From: Trueperella bialowiezensis
GTDB lineage: Bacteria > Actinomycetota > Actinomycetes > Actinomycetales > Actinomycetaceae
DNA: 64,000 nt
Direction: 5' to 3'
NCBI RefSeq assembly: GCF_900637955.1
Contig: NZ_LR134476.1
Location: 434,001 to 498,000 of the forward strand
Numbering within the stretch: the first letter of the stretch is position 1; the number at the start of each line of letters is the position of its first letter. The position numbers and the translations under genes are program-made. The notes under the pieces are model-generated. The model was not told where the DNA came from, searched no databases, and saw nothing but the letters and a program-made list of their open reading frames with translations. Positions 7,425 through 15,803 of this stretch are shown piece by piece.

Positions 7425-9695
7425 CTATCTGAGGAACGCTCCGCTCCCCAGCAATACTGCACGTTTCATCACGTCTTGCGCTGCTGCATCCTGGCTCCAC
7501 AGCCCGCTGGGGATAGCCGCTTCCGTCAGGAAGTTCGCGCCGGGTTCTCGCTGGTTGCGGTAATCCCATACAAGAAGCGTGCCCATGAGCGCCGCGGCGG
7601 TGTCGGCATCCAGCGGCTCGAGGCCAAGTTTGTCGAGCCCGCGATAGGTGGCAATGAGCGTCTTAGAGATAAGCACCGACTCGGTGCGAGCCATCGGCGC
7701 AATATTGAACGAGACCGGCCGCCCGGCAGCCGCCAGCACGGTCGCACGCCAGCGTCCGATCCGCTTAGCAAGAATATAGTTCGGCCCTTGGAAGTCGACG
7801 ATCCCGTTATACACGCCGTCAGCAATCGCCTCACTGCCGCGTGAACGCCACAGCTTCGCGCTCTTACCCGGCCGATACGCCACACCACCAGCTCGTTCGC
7901 GCCGCTCCCCAATCGGATAGGCGTCCGTAGGCGTGCCGTACCAGGCCGGCATAGCATCCGTGTTCTCCGCGAGCGCCGCCATAATGACATCCGCACCCAT
8001 TTCCAGCAGCAAGAAATCCACGCCCGGCGCATACAGCGTTTCCACGACGACGTCAGGGCGCCTATCAATCAACCATCCGGCTACCGCCGCTGTTTGCCCA
8101 ACGACATCAGACGCCTGCGCGGGAGAAAGATCAAGCGTGCCGGCACTGTTACGTGCCACTTCGGTCAGCGATGGCAACCGGGCGGACCCTGGTCGAATCA
8201 CCCCGGCGACTTTCGCTCCGTAGTCGAGCAGGAACGACGTCGGGGCAAGCTCAGCGCCCGCGCCAATCACGCCGAACGTAGCACCGGAAAGGTTGAGCCA
8301 CTGCGGATTGCGCGCCACCTGCCGAATCCTGTCACCAGCCGTAGCCGTGAGGATTCCGCCAGCAATCCAGCTCGTCAGTTGGCGGTCAAGTTCTTCACCT
8401 TCCAGCCTTTTCCCGCCGTACGGAATCGCAAGCTCCCGGCGTGGCATATGCCTTCCCACGATGCGCAGACCAAGTGGGACACCAGAGGTTGGCGCGATCT
8501 GCCCAAGCGGTATGCCATCCGCAAGCGTGACGTTATTCGCGATGTAATCGAGTCCGCGTTGTGCTACCTCCGAACCGCGTGCCGGATCGTCGACAATGGA
8601 CACTTGCCGCACCGGCTCGCGGTATTGTTTACGCCAGTTGCGTGCCGCGCTGATAGCGGCGAGCACGTCCTTTTCCCCTTCGGCCGCGGCGCTGAATACC
8701 GCCCGACCGAGCTCGGTTGAACTGATCCGCCCCTGGAAGCGCGGAATAACAATCGGTGTAGTAACAGGCGACCCGCCTGTACTATCAATCCGCGTTTCAA
8801 TAGGCGCCTCGGTACTAGGCGTTTGTGTACCGAGGTCATTCGTTCGGGTTCGCACATGCACAAGATCGCGACCAGTGCGCGATTCAACGACGGCGTACGC
8901 ATGCGGCTCAAGTTCAACGAGTTCGATCTCATTTGGAATTCGGGTTGGTGCACGGAAACGAGTGGCGCCGCTTGCAGGGTTAGCGCCGTCGATCCCTAGC
9001 TCGTGGTGGACCCACGCCTCAATCGCTATACCGTGAGCGATGGCGCTCTTGAAGCCAAACGGGCGCGCGGCGATAGCGCTGAGGTGAATCGGGTTTGCGT
9101 CTCCGGAGATTCGAGCCCATTGCCTCCCGGCGTCGGCAGTCAACGTGTGGCGTGCACGTGGCCGCAGCTGGCCAAGTTCGAGCGAGCCGGCGTCGTTCAC
9201 ACCAAACTCTGCTCGCAGGTCAGGCACGGCAGGAGCTTGCCAGTCCGTCGGCACGCTCGGATGTTCGCGAACGAACTCTGTGCCTTGCAGCAGTTTGCGA
9301 GAAAAATAGACCGCCTTTTCGATGTAGTGCACTCCGTGATTGGAGACGACGGCGGACGTCACCTCAATCGTCAGGCCGCGGCCTCGCACTACACGCGTGA
9401 CGAGGCTGTTTGCCTCCACCGTGGTTCCCGCCGGAACTGGCTCGCGAAGTTCCCACGCGAGCGATTCGTGTACGAGGCCAAGCAAGCGCGCCGGAATGGC
9501 AGGATCGGACAACACCTCGACTGTGCCTGGAAAGCAAAGATTGTGGAGGACCATCGGGGGTGCACACTCGAAGTTTGCTGCTCCGACGAAATCCGCATAG
9601 GCAGATGGAATCTCAGCGACCGCGCTCCGTTGCACCGGTTCGCTGCGAGGCGCACCTGCGCCCGCGCGTTTGAAGATTCCAGAAAATGCACTCAT
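7425..9695 (-). CDS. MaoC-type hydratase fused to a large unknown domain
   Basis: 756 aa. The N-terminal half (about 1-310) looks like a double hot-dog protein. It holds the hydratase-2 signature ISGDANPIHL with catalytic Asp199 and His204, then AHGIAIEAW. This predicts a (3R)-hydroxyacyl thioester dehydratase or hydratase. The C-terminal 430 residues are not recognised. They contain a Rossmann-like FGVIGAGAELAPTSFLLDYG and end in an alpha-rich tail. The frame is open throughout, with no sign of a sequencing fusion. It lies 10 nt downstream of the antitoxin-like gene. A role in an acyl-chain reduction step is possible but unproven. Confidence 0.75.
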   Translation of the reverse strand: MSAFSGIFKRAGAGAPRSEPVQRSAVAEIPSAYADFVGAANFECAPPMVLHNLCFPGTVEVLSDPAIPARLLGLVHESLAWELREPVPAGTTVEANSLVTRVVRGRGLTIEVTSAVVSNHGVHYIEKAVYFSRKLLQGTEFVREHPSVPTDWQAPAVPDLRAEFGVNDAGSLELGQLRPRARHTLTADAGRQWARISGDANPIHLSAIAARPFGFKSAIAHGIAIEAWVHHELGIDGANPASGATRFRAPTRIPNEIELVELEPHAYAVVESRTGRDLVHVRTRTNDLGTQTPSTEAPIETRIDSTGGSPVTTPIVIPRFQGRISSTELGRAVFSAAAEGEKDVLAAISAARNWRKQYREPVRQVSIVDDPARGSEVAQRGLDYIANNVTLADGIPLGQIAPTSGVPLGLRIVGRHMPRRELAIPYGGKRLEGEELDRQLTSWIAGGILTATAGDRIRQVARNPQWLNLSGATFGVIGAGAELAPTSFLLDYGAKVAGVIRPGSARLPSLTEVARNSAGTLDLSPAQASDVVGQTAAVAGWLIDRRPDVVVETLYAPGVDFLLLEMGADVIMAALAENTDAMPAWYGTPTDAYPIGERRERAGGVAYRPGKSAKLWRSRGSEAIADGVYNGIVDFQGPNYILAKRIGRWRATVLAAAGRPVSFNIAPMARTESVLISKTLIATYRGLDKLGLEPLDADTAAALMGTLLVWDYRNQREPGANFLTEAAIPSGLWSQDAAAQDVMKRAVLLGSGAFLR

Positions 9696-9705
9696 CCCCG
9701 CCAGT

Positions 9706-9969
9706 TTACGCTACGCTCCCCCAGCGTTTCATTGCGCCTTGGCGAGTCATGCCGATAACATCCCCGATAGCTTGCCATGTGACGCCTGACTTTCGCGCGG
9801 TCAACACGGCGTCATCTAGCATTCTGTCAGCTTCACGCGTAGCGACGATAGCCTTATACACGTCAATCAACGCCGGATCCGTGATGGTATGCATCGGATC
9901 CGGGCCTTCGCCCTGATTCGCGGTCTCGATTTCTTCGAGCATCTCTTCGTTTGTTCGCATTACTATCAC
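9706..9969 (-). CDS. Helix-turn-helix protein, antitoxin-like
   Basis: 87 aa from a GTG whose GTGA overlaps the stop of the upstream toxin-like gene, indicating translational coupling; an ATG at 9960 is the alternative start. The C-terminus has a helix-turn-helix (TWQAIGDVIGMTRQGAMKRW, about residues 63-82), common in small actinobacterial DNA-binding proteins. The N-terminus is acidic. It probably binds DNA and the partner protein. It is inferred to be the antitoxin/autorepressor of the pair. Confidence 0.68.
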   Translation of the reverse strand: MIVMRTNEEMLEEIETANQGEGPDPMHTITDPALIDVYKAIVATREADRMLDDAVLTARKSGVTWQAIGDVIGMTRQGAMKRWGSVA

Positions 9970-10175
9970 TTTCTCAGGTACTTGGGGCGCGCTTTCATTG
10001 CGTGAAATATCTGATTTGAGTTGTTGAGCGCGATTTCCAGCATGAGCCCACTTCTACTTGGACCGACAATCATTTGATAGCCATCCTCGAAGTGAACGAA
10101 TATGGCGTTGCGGTATGCATGCTCAATATCATCAGGGTGAACACCGTGTTTGAGAGCGCTTTCCACTACTTCCAT
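9966..10175 (-). CDS. Small toxin-like protein (BrnT/ParE-like size and pattern)
   Basis: 69 aa. It has the compact pattern HGV near the N-terminus, a central VGPSRSGLMLEI strand pair and a basic C-terminal HAMKARPKYL, resembling small RelE/BrnT-like toxins. Gene order (toxin first, coupled HTH protein second) fits a type II toxin-antitoxin module. A 10-bp palindrome AACTATAGTT (10181-10190) overlaps a possible -10 element just upstream and may be the autoregulatory operator. Toxic activity is not shown by sequence; confidence in the family is moderate. Confidence 0.6.
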   Translation of the reverse strand: MEVVESALKHGVHPDDIEHAYRNAIFVHFEDGYQMIVGPSRSGLMLEIALNNSNQIFHAMKARPKYLRK

Positions 10176-10257
10176 ATGTCAACTATAGTTACCAGGCAAT
10201 GCGCCGTCAACCAAAGTCACCAAGTTACGGCCGCGGCCAGCGGCGTGGAATGCAAAA

Positions 10258-10283
10258 CGGAGGGCCCCTCAAGGAGCCCTCCG
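10258..10283 (-). terminator. Terminator of rpmF
   Basis: CGGAGGGC (10258-10265) pairs with GCCCTCCG (10276-10283). On the minus strand TTTT follows immediately (10254-10257). It lies 17 nt beyond the rpmF stop. Confidence 0.8.
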
Positions 10284-10300
10284 CCTTCAAGTCTCGATGC

Positions 10301-10468
10301 TTAGTCGAGGTCGATCAGACCACGCTGAGCCGCCTTCGCAAGGCGACGCGGGATACGCTTCTCAACGCCACCAGCGCGAACCGGCTGAAGCTCGGTAAGC
10401 TTTGCCTTCCACTGGGAGCGGCGAGAGCGGGTGTTGGCGCGAGACATCTTGCGCTTGGGAACTGCCAT
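10301..10468 (-). CDS. rpmF: 50S ribosomal protein L32
   Basis: 55 aa, the usual L32 length, missing from gene finders that use a higher size cutoff. It begins [20 protein letters not shown], the conserved basic L32 N-terminus, and ends in [15 protein letters not shown]. There is a strong AAGGAG before the ATG. It is a structural protein of the large subunit. The four zinc-ligand cysteines present in some L32 proteins are absent, so this is the C-minus (zinc-free) form. It appears monocistronic with its own terminator. Confidence 0.95.
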   Translation of the reverse strand: MAVPKRKMSRANTRSRRSQWKAKLTELQPVRAGGVEKRIPRRLAKAAQRGLIDLD

Positions 10469-10679
10469 ATCCAACCGCTCCTTTCAATCCTTATGTGAGC
10501 CAGATGTTACGGTTTCATCCAACCTGGCGTCACGCGTTTTCCGGAGCACGCGCTCCGAGCAGACAGTGTTCGATTCTAGCCCACTGCCCCGGCGTAAAGC
10601 CACATTGAAGCGGTGAACTGTGTGCGGAAACACGCGCAATCGGCCGGGTGCCCACGGGGCTGACTGCAATAATAGCGCT

Positions 10680-11333
10680 ATGACCGACCTGCGCCTTCGC
10701 ACCCGTAAAGAACTCCGTGCCGAGATAGAGATCAAGCGTTCTCGTTTCATTGCGATCGCTCGTCGAGTCTCTTCAGTGGAGGAAGCCCGCGCGGTCCTAG
10801 CTGATGCCCGGGCGGAGTTCCCGGATGCACGGCATCACTGTTCGGCCTACGTTGTTTCGCAGCGGGACACGCACGCGGTTCTTAATTCTTCCGACGACGG
10901 CGAACCGTCGGGCACGGCCGGCCGCCCGATGCTTGACGTGCTCACTGGGCACAATATGACTGACGTGTCGGTCGTCGTCGTGCGCTATTTCGGTGGAACC
11001 CTGCTCGGTACTGGCGGGTTGGTGCGCGCATATTCTGATTCAGTGCGGGCAGTGCTCTCTGACGCCCGGCTCGTCAAGCAAGAGGTGTACCGCAAGCAGC
11101 GGATTACTGCTCGCCACGCGCTGGCCGGCAAAGTTGAAGCAGAGTTACGCGGGCGCGGCTACGAGGTGGTGGACGTCAACTATGGTGTGACGACGGTGGA
11201 GATCGACGTCGCAGTGGCCGATCCGGAGGCTTTTGCCGCCGAGGTCGCCCAACTGAGCGCTGGTGGCGCTGCACCGCTCGACGTCGGAACCGTCATCCAT
11301 GAGGTTCCCGCGGGCAAGTTTCCCACATGGTAA
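10680..11333 (+). CDS. YigZ/IMPACT family protein
   Basis: 217 aa from the ATG at 10680; the longer in-frame ATG at 10620 adds an unconserved tail. The N-terminal UPF0029/IMPACT domain contains DDGEPSGTAGRPMLDVL and VVRYFGGTLLGTGGLVRAYS. A DUF1949 domain makes up the last 60 residues. The family has been linked to translation or stress control, but the bacterial role is not settled. A TAATAG box just before the ATG suggests a leaderless or very short-leader transcript. Confidence 0.88.
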   Translation: MTDLRLRTRKELRAEIEIKRSRFIAIARRVSSVEEARAVLADARAEFPDARHHCSAYVVSQRDTHAVLNSSDDGEPSGTAGRPMLDVLTGHNMTDVSVVVVRYFGGTLLGTGGLVRAYSDSVRAVLSDARLVKQEVYRKQRITARHALAGKVEAELRGRGYEVVDVNYGVTTVEIDVAVADPEAFAAEVAQLSAGGAAPLDVGTVIHEVPAGKFPTW

Positions 11334-11464
11334 ACAGAATTGACCCAGCCCAAACAATCGGCTAGCTTAGAGTTATTGAAACATCAATCATCGATGGATT
11401 GGCTCGCACCGGCAGTCGATCCTCACGGTTGATGATAGGCAACGATCGGAAAGGACGGCATCCC

Positions 11465-11509
11465 ATGACCTCGATGACCGCCTCGATGTGTTGCTGCATG
11501 TGTCTGTGA
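11465..11509 (+). CDS. Poly-cysteine leader peptide of cysK-cysE
   Basis: A 14-codon frame reads MTSMTASMCCCMCL and ends in TGA. Four of its last six residues are Cys, three of them consecutive. AAAGGA (11450-11455) lies 9 nt before the ATG. It sits 134 nt upstream of cysteine synthase. Cys-rich short ORFs act as cysteine-responsive attenuators in mycobacteria, and the position and composition fit that role here. Slow translation at the Cys codons when cysteine is scarce would change folding of the hairpin that begins at the stop codon. Confidence 0.8.
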   Translation: MTSMTASMCCCMCL

Positions 11510-11604
11510 GGTGGCAGACCGTAGTTTGGTGCCCTCGCGCATGTGTGCCACCTAGGTGAGCTCGCCGTTAAAGAGCAAAAAAAATTTAGGCGGCACGTGC
11601 GCCG
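11509..11604 (+). promoter_or_regulatory. Putative attenuator region of cysK-cysE
   Basis: AGGTGGCA (11509-11516), starting at the last base of the leader stop codon, pairs with TGCCACCT (11546-11553). A second hairpin CGGC/GCCG (11591-11604) precedes the cysK ribosome site. A ribosome stalled at the Cys codons would cover or free the first arm. An A-run (11577-11584) lies between the hairpins, but no classical T-rich terminator is visible. Translational or Rho-type control is therefore more likely than intrinsic termination. Confidence 0.5.
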
Positions 11605-11643
11605 TCGTTGCAAATTAAAACTACTAACTTTAAGGAAACAGAC

Positions 11644-12573
11644 ATGACCATCTACCAAGACGCCACCCAGATCATCGGCAACACTCCCCTCGTGCGGATT
11701 AACCGCGTAGCGCCAGGCGGCGCCAACGTGATCGCCAAGCTCGAGTTCTACAATCCAGCTAATTCGGTCAAGGATCGGGTGGGCGTTGCCATTATTGACG
11801 CCGCTGAAGAAGCAGGCGTGCTCAAGCCGGGTGGCACGATCGTTGAGGCGACGTCCGGAAACACCGGTATCGCACTGGCATGGGTGGGTGCAGCTCGCGG
11901 CTATGAGGTTGTGTTGACAATGCCCGCTTCCATGTCGAAGGAACGCCGGGCTCTGCTCCGCGGATTTGGCGCCCAGCTCGAGCTCACCGATCCAGCCAAG
12001 GGGATGAAGGGGGCGATCGACCGGGCGAAAGAGATTGCCGCGGAGCGCCCCGGTTCCCTGCTCGCATCGCAGTTTGCCAACGAGGCAAACCCGGCTAAGC
12101 ACCGGGCGACCACCGGCCCGGAAATCTGGGAAGCGACCGACGGCAAGGTTGACGTGCTCGTCTCCGGCATCGGAACGGGCGGCACGCTCACGGGAGCTGG
12201 CGGCTTTCTTAAGGAGAAGAACCCGGATCTGCACCTGGTTGCTGTTGAGCCGAAAGAATCACCGCTGCTGTCCGAAGGCACGGCCGGCCCGCACGGTATC
12301 CAAGGCATCGGCGCGAACTTCGTTCCCGAGGTGCTCGACACCGAGCTTTACGACGAGGTGATCGCAGTCCCGACGGCGGACGCCATCGACACCGCCCGGC
12401 GCACCGCCCACCAAGAAGGGCTGCTCGTGGGTATCTCCGGCGGCGCGGCTCTCAAGGCGGCAAGCGAGCTCGCCGCGCGTGAAGAGTTCGCGGGTAAGAA
12501 CATCGTGGTCATCATCCCCGATTTTGGCGAACGCTACCTGTCGACCCCGCTGTTCGAAGGGCTGGTCGACTAA
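11644..12573 (+). CDS. cysK: Cysteine synthase A (O-acetylserine sulfhydrylase)
   Basis: 309 aa from the ATG at 11644 (AAGGA upstream). It makes cysteine from O-acetylserine and sulfide using PLP. The PLP lysine is in [11 protein letters not shown], the substrate loop is [11 protein letters not shown] and the phosphate-binding loop is [10 protein letters not shown]. The C-terminus ends [16 protein letters not shown], typical of CysK. The next gene, cysE, starts directly after its stop. A poly-Cys leader peptide lies in the 310-nt upstream gap, so it is likely regulated by cysteine supply. Confidence 0.96.
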   Translation: MTIYQDATQIIGNTPLVRINRVAPGGANVIAKLEFYNPANSVKDRVGVAIIDAAEEAGVLKPGGTIVEATSGNTGIALAWVGAARGYEVVLTMPASMSKERRALLRGFGAQLELTDPAKGMKGAIDRAKEIAAERPGSLLASQFANEANPAKHRATTGPEIWEATDGKVDVLVSGIGTGGTLTGAGGFLKEKNPDLHLVAVEPKESPLLSEGTAGPHGIQGIGANFVPEVLDTELYDEVIAVPTADAIDTARRTAHQEGLLVGISGGAALKAASELAAREEFAGKNIVVIIPDFGERYLSTPLFEGLVD

Positions 12574-13146
12574 ATGGAAGCCGGGATTATCGACAAGATG
12601 CGCGAGGATCTGCAGGCGGCCGTGGACAACGACCCGGCCGCCCGCAACCGGTTGGAAGTTTTTCTGACGTATCCGGGTGTGCATGCCGTATGGGCATACC
12701 GGGTGGCACACGCGATGTGGAATAAGGATTCCCGGCTCAAACTGCCCGCCCGTTTGCTCTCACAGGTGGTACGCGGGCTGACCGGCGTGGAGATTCACCC
12801 GGGTGCCACGCTTGGGCGCAGGCTTTTCATCGACCACGGCATGGGGGTCGTCATCGGGGAAACCGCGGAGGTTGGCGACGACGTCGTCATCTTCCACGGC
12901 ACCACGCTCGGCGGCACATCCACGAACCCGGGCAAGCGCCATCCGACGGTTGGCAGCCGGGTAACGATCGGTTCGGGTGCGAAAGTTCTTGGTCCGATTA
13001 CGATTGGCGACGACGTCGGGATCGGCGCGAACGCCGTCGTGGTTAAAGACGTGCCGTCCAATAACATCGCAGTCGGGGTGCCGGCGAAGAACCGGGAAAA
13101 GAAGGGCGCGACCGAGCCGCTCATCGACCCGGCAATCTATATCTAA
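12574..13146 (+). CDS. cysE: Serine O-acetyltransferase
   Basis: 190 aa. The ATG follows the cysK stop with no gap, so the two are translationally coupled. It acetylates serine from acetyl-CoA, supplying CysK. It has the alpha-helical N-terminus ([17 protein letters not shown]) and left-handed beta-helix hexapeptide repeats ([39 protein letters not shown]), with the catalytic His in [11 protein letters not shown]. It is the short actinobacterial/plastid-type length. It probably forms the cysteine synthase complex with CysK. Confidence 0.95.
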   Translation: MEAGIIDKMREDLQAAVDNDPAARNRLEVFLTYPGVHAVWAYRVAHAMWNKDSRLKLPARLLSQVVRGLTGVEIHPGATLGRRLFIDHGMGVVIGETAEVGDDVVIFHGTTLGGTSTNPGKRHPTVGSRVTIGSGAKVLGPITIGDDVGIGANAVVVKDVPSNNIAVGVPAKNREKKGATEPLIDPAIYI

Positions 13147-13215
13147 CGACCCGCTCGCACAACTAACGGGCGCCCGCAAGCTCCGCCGTGTGCCAACGAG
13201 ATTCGGCCAGTGTGA

Positions 13216-13674
13216 TTAGAACTCGCGCTGGCCGTTTTCGTACGCCGTGAGCATGTCGATGCGCGACTGGTGACGCGAGTCTGGATCGTAGCCGGTTGCA
13301 ATGAAAATGTCGACGAAGCGGGTGGCCTCGTCCAGCGTGTGCTGGCGGGCGCCAAGCGAGATAACGTTCGCGTCATTGTGGGAGCGGGCGAGTTCAGCGG
13401 TGGCCTCGCTCCATGCGAGTGCGGCACGGATCCCGGGCACGAGGTTCGCGGCCATTTGTTCGCCGTTGCCGGATCCGCCGATGACGATCCCCAGCGAACC
13501 TGGTTCTGCTGCAACACCTTCGGCGGCTGCGAAGCATACTGGAGGGTAGGCGTCCAGAGCGTCGTATTCTTTGTAGCCGTGGTCGACGACGTCGTGGCCA
13601 GCGGCGCTCAGGTGTGCGATGAGGTGTTCTCGAAGTTCAAATCCCGCGTGATCAGCGGCAATATGGATGCGCAT
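13216..13674 (-). CDS. rpiB: Ribose-5-phosphate isomerase B
   Basis: 152 aa. It interconverts ribose 5-phosphate and ribulose 5-phosphate in the pentose phosphate pathway. The N-terminal MRIHIAADHAGFELR and the loop GIVIGGSGNGEQMAANLVPG are the RpiB/LacAB hallmarks. The active-site position that is Cys in E. coli is Ser in this loop (GGSGNG), as in other actinobacterial RpiB. It is convergent with cysE and divergent from the M13 peptidase. Confidence 0.92.
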   Translation of the reverse strand: MRIHIAADHAGFELREHLIAHLSAAGHDVVDHGYKEYDALDAYPPVCFAAAEGVAAEPGSLGIVIGGSGNGEQMAANLVPGIRAALAWSEATAELARSHNDANVISLGARQHTLDEATRFVDIFIATGYDPDSRHQSRIDMLTAYENGQREF

Positions 13675-13751
13675 AGTCCTGATTATAGGCGCCGCCGAGC
13701 GGGCGTGCAGGAGGATTCGAAGAAGCGGCGAATGCCTAATAGAATTGGTAC

Positions 13752-15764
13752 ATGGAGTTTGACAACACTACTCGTGAGATCATCGACGGCCTTGACCATG
13801 GCGTGCGCCCGCAGGATGACCTGTTCCGGCACGTGAACGGCACGTGGTTAGAAGAAACGGAGATCCCCGCCGATCAGGCATCCACCGGCGGTTTCATGGA
13901 TCTTCACTTGCAGGCTGAACGCGACGTGCGCGATATTTTGGTTGAAGTGGCACAGAACGTGTCCGAGAATCCCGGCGCGTACGAAGGCACGAACGAAGAG
14001 AAGATCGCTAACCTGTACGAGTCTTTCATGGACGAAGGGCGGATTAACGGGCTTGGCAATGCTTCGTTGCGGCAGGATTTTGATCTGATTTTCCAGGCGC
14101 GTGACAAGGACGATCTTGAGATTGTGGTTGGCCAGCTCTACGCAACCGGCGTGACCATGCCATTTGGCGTGAGTATTGAGGCAGATCGCAACGATCCGCA
14201 CGCCTATATTCCCTGGCTGTACCAGTCTGGCCTGGGACTTCCGGATGAGGCCTACTACCGTGATCCCACCTATGCGGAGATCCTCGACGCGTACCGTGAG
14301 TTCATTCCTACGCTGTTTTCGCTCGCTGTGGGCGAGGACGATTCGGCTGCCAAAACGGCGGCTGAGATGATTCTTGACTTTGAAACCAAGCTCGCTTCGC
14401 ATCACATGAGCGTTGTTGATTCGCGCGACGCCGATAAGACGAACAACGTCATGACGTGGAGCGAACTGAAGGAAACGGCTCCCGGTTTCGACTGGGATGC
14501 CGCCCTCGATGCGATGGATCTGTGGCCGTCCAATGCGCCGGAGTTTATCGTCATGAACCCGGACGCGCTAGCTGGTTTCGGTAAGGAATGGCAGGAGGCC
14601 GATCTCGCGCAGTTGAAGGCTTATTTGCGCTGGCAGGTCGTGTTGGCACGGGCGCCGTATCTGAGCGACGACATCGTGGCTACCCACTTCAATTTTTACG
14701 GCAAGGTGCTCTCTGGTACGCAGGTGCAGCGCGATCGCTGGAAGCGCGGAGTGTCGCTCGTTAACTCTGTGCTTGGCGAGGCCGTGGGGCAGATCTACGT
14801 GGAGCGGCACTTCCCGCCGTCGCACAAGGAAAAGATGGAGCAGCTGGTCGCTGATCTGATTGAGGCCTATCGCGAGTCGATCACGAACCTGGACTGGATG
14901 ACGGAAGAGACGAAGACCAAGGCGCTCGCCAAACTGGATACCACCGTGACCAAGATCGGCTATCCGAATAAGTGGCGTGACTACTCGGCCCTGAAGATCA
15001 CCGATGCTCTGATGAGCAATATTCGCCGGGCGGCTCGCTTCGAGCACGATCGCAACATTGCCAAACTGGGTACCAAGGTTGATCGTGGCGAATGGTTTAT
15101 GAATCCGCAGACCGTCAACGCCTACTACAACCCGGTGGCCAACGAGATCGTCTTCCCCGCAGCTATTTTGCAGCCGCCGTTTTTCGACGCCGATACGGAT
15201 CCGGCCTACAACTATGGTGGGATCGGCGCGGTGATCGGTCACGAGATCGGCCACGGCTTTGACGATCAGGGGTCGAAGTACGACGGCGAGGGCCGGCTAA
15301 ACAATTGGTGGACGGACGAAGATCGAACCGAGTTCGACAAGCGTACCGGTGCTCTGGTTGGCCAGTACAACGAGTACACTCCGGCCCAGCTCGCTGGCAG
15401 TGAGCATCGCGTCAATGGCGAGTTCACGCTAGGTGAGAACATCGGTGACCTGGGTGGGCTCTCGATCGCGTTGAAAGCTTATGACATCGCGATGAAAAGG
15501 GAAGGTCACGACGGCGCTGCTGACGCGCCGGTTATCGCGGGATACACGGGTATTCAGCGTGTGTTCTTGAACTGGGCACGGATCTGGCAGTCGAAGCGCC
15601 GTGATGAGATCGCGGTCCAGCTACTGGCAGTTGACCCGCACTCCCCTGCAGAGTTCCGCTGTAATGGTGTGGTCAAGAACGTCGATGCTTTCCACGAGGC
15701 CTTCGAGGTTCAGGAAGGTGACGCCCTGTGGTTGGATCCTGCCGAGCGGGTACGGATCTGGTAG
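13752..15764 (+). CDS. pepO: M13-family zinc metallopeptidase (PepO-like)
   Basis: 670 aa, full length for the neprilysin family. It degrades small peptides. The zinc site HEIGH sits in GAVIGHEIGHGFDDQG, the third ligand Glu is in LGENIGDLGG and the substrate-binding element is VNAYYNP. The N-terminal helical domain begins LDHGVRPQDDLFRHVNGTW, the usual family start. No signal peptide or membrane anchor is seen, so it is probably cytosolic, as in lactic acid bacteria PepO. Confidence 0.94.
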   Translation: MEFDNTTREIIDGLDHGVRPQDDLFRHVNGTWLEETEIPADQASTGGFMDLHLQAERDVRDILVEVAQNVSENPGAYEGTNEEKIANLYESFMDEGRINGLGNASLRQDFDLIFQARDKDDLEIVVGQLYATGVTMPFGVSIEADRNDPHAYIPWLYQSGLGLPDEAYYRDPTYAEILDAYREFIPTLFSLAVGEDDSAAKTAAEMILDFETKLASHHMSVVDSRDADKTNNVMTWSELKETAPGFDWDAALDAMDLWPSNAPEFIVMNPDALAGFGKEWQEADLAQLKAYLRWQVVLARAPYLSDDIVATHFNFYGKVLSGTQVQRDRWKRGVSLVNSVLGEAVGQIYVERHFPPSHKEKMEQLVADLIEAYRESITNLDWMTEETKTKALAKLDTTVTKIGYPNKWRDYSALKITDALMSNIRRAARFEHDRNIAKLGTKVDRGEWFMNPQTVNAYYNPVANEIVFPAAILQPPFFDADTDPAYNYGGIGAVIGHEIGHGFDDQGSKYDGEGRLNNWWTDEDRTEFDKRTGALVGQYNEYTPAQLAGSEHRVNGEFTLGENIGDLGGLSIALKAYDIAMKREGHDGAADAPVIAGYTGIQRVFLNWARIWQSKRRDEIAVQLLAVDPHSPAEFRCNGVVKNVDAFHEAFEVQEGDALWLDPAERVRIW

Positions 15765-15803
15765 CACGCCGATCTCCGGCAACAGTTTGTTGAAAGGGCC
15801 CCC

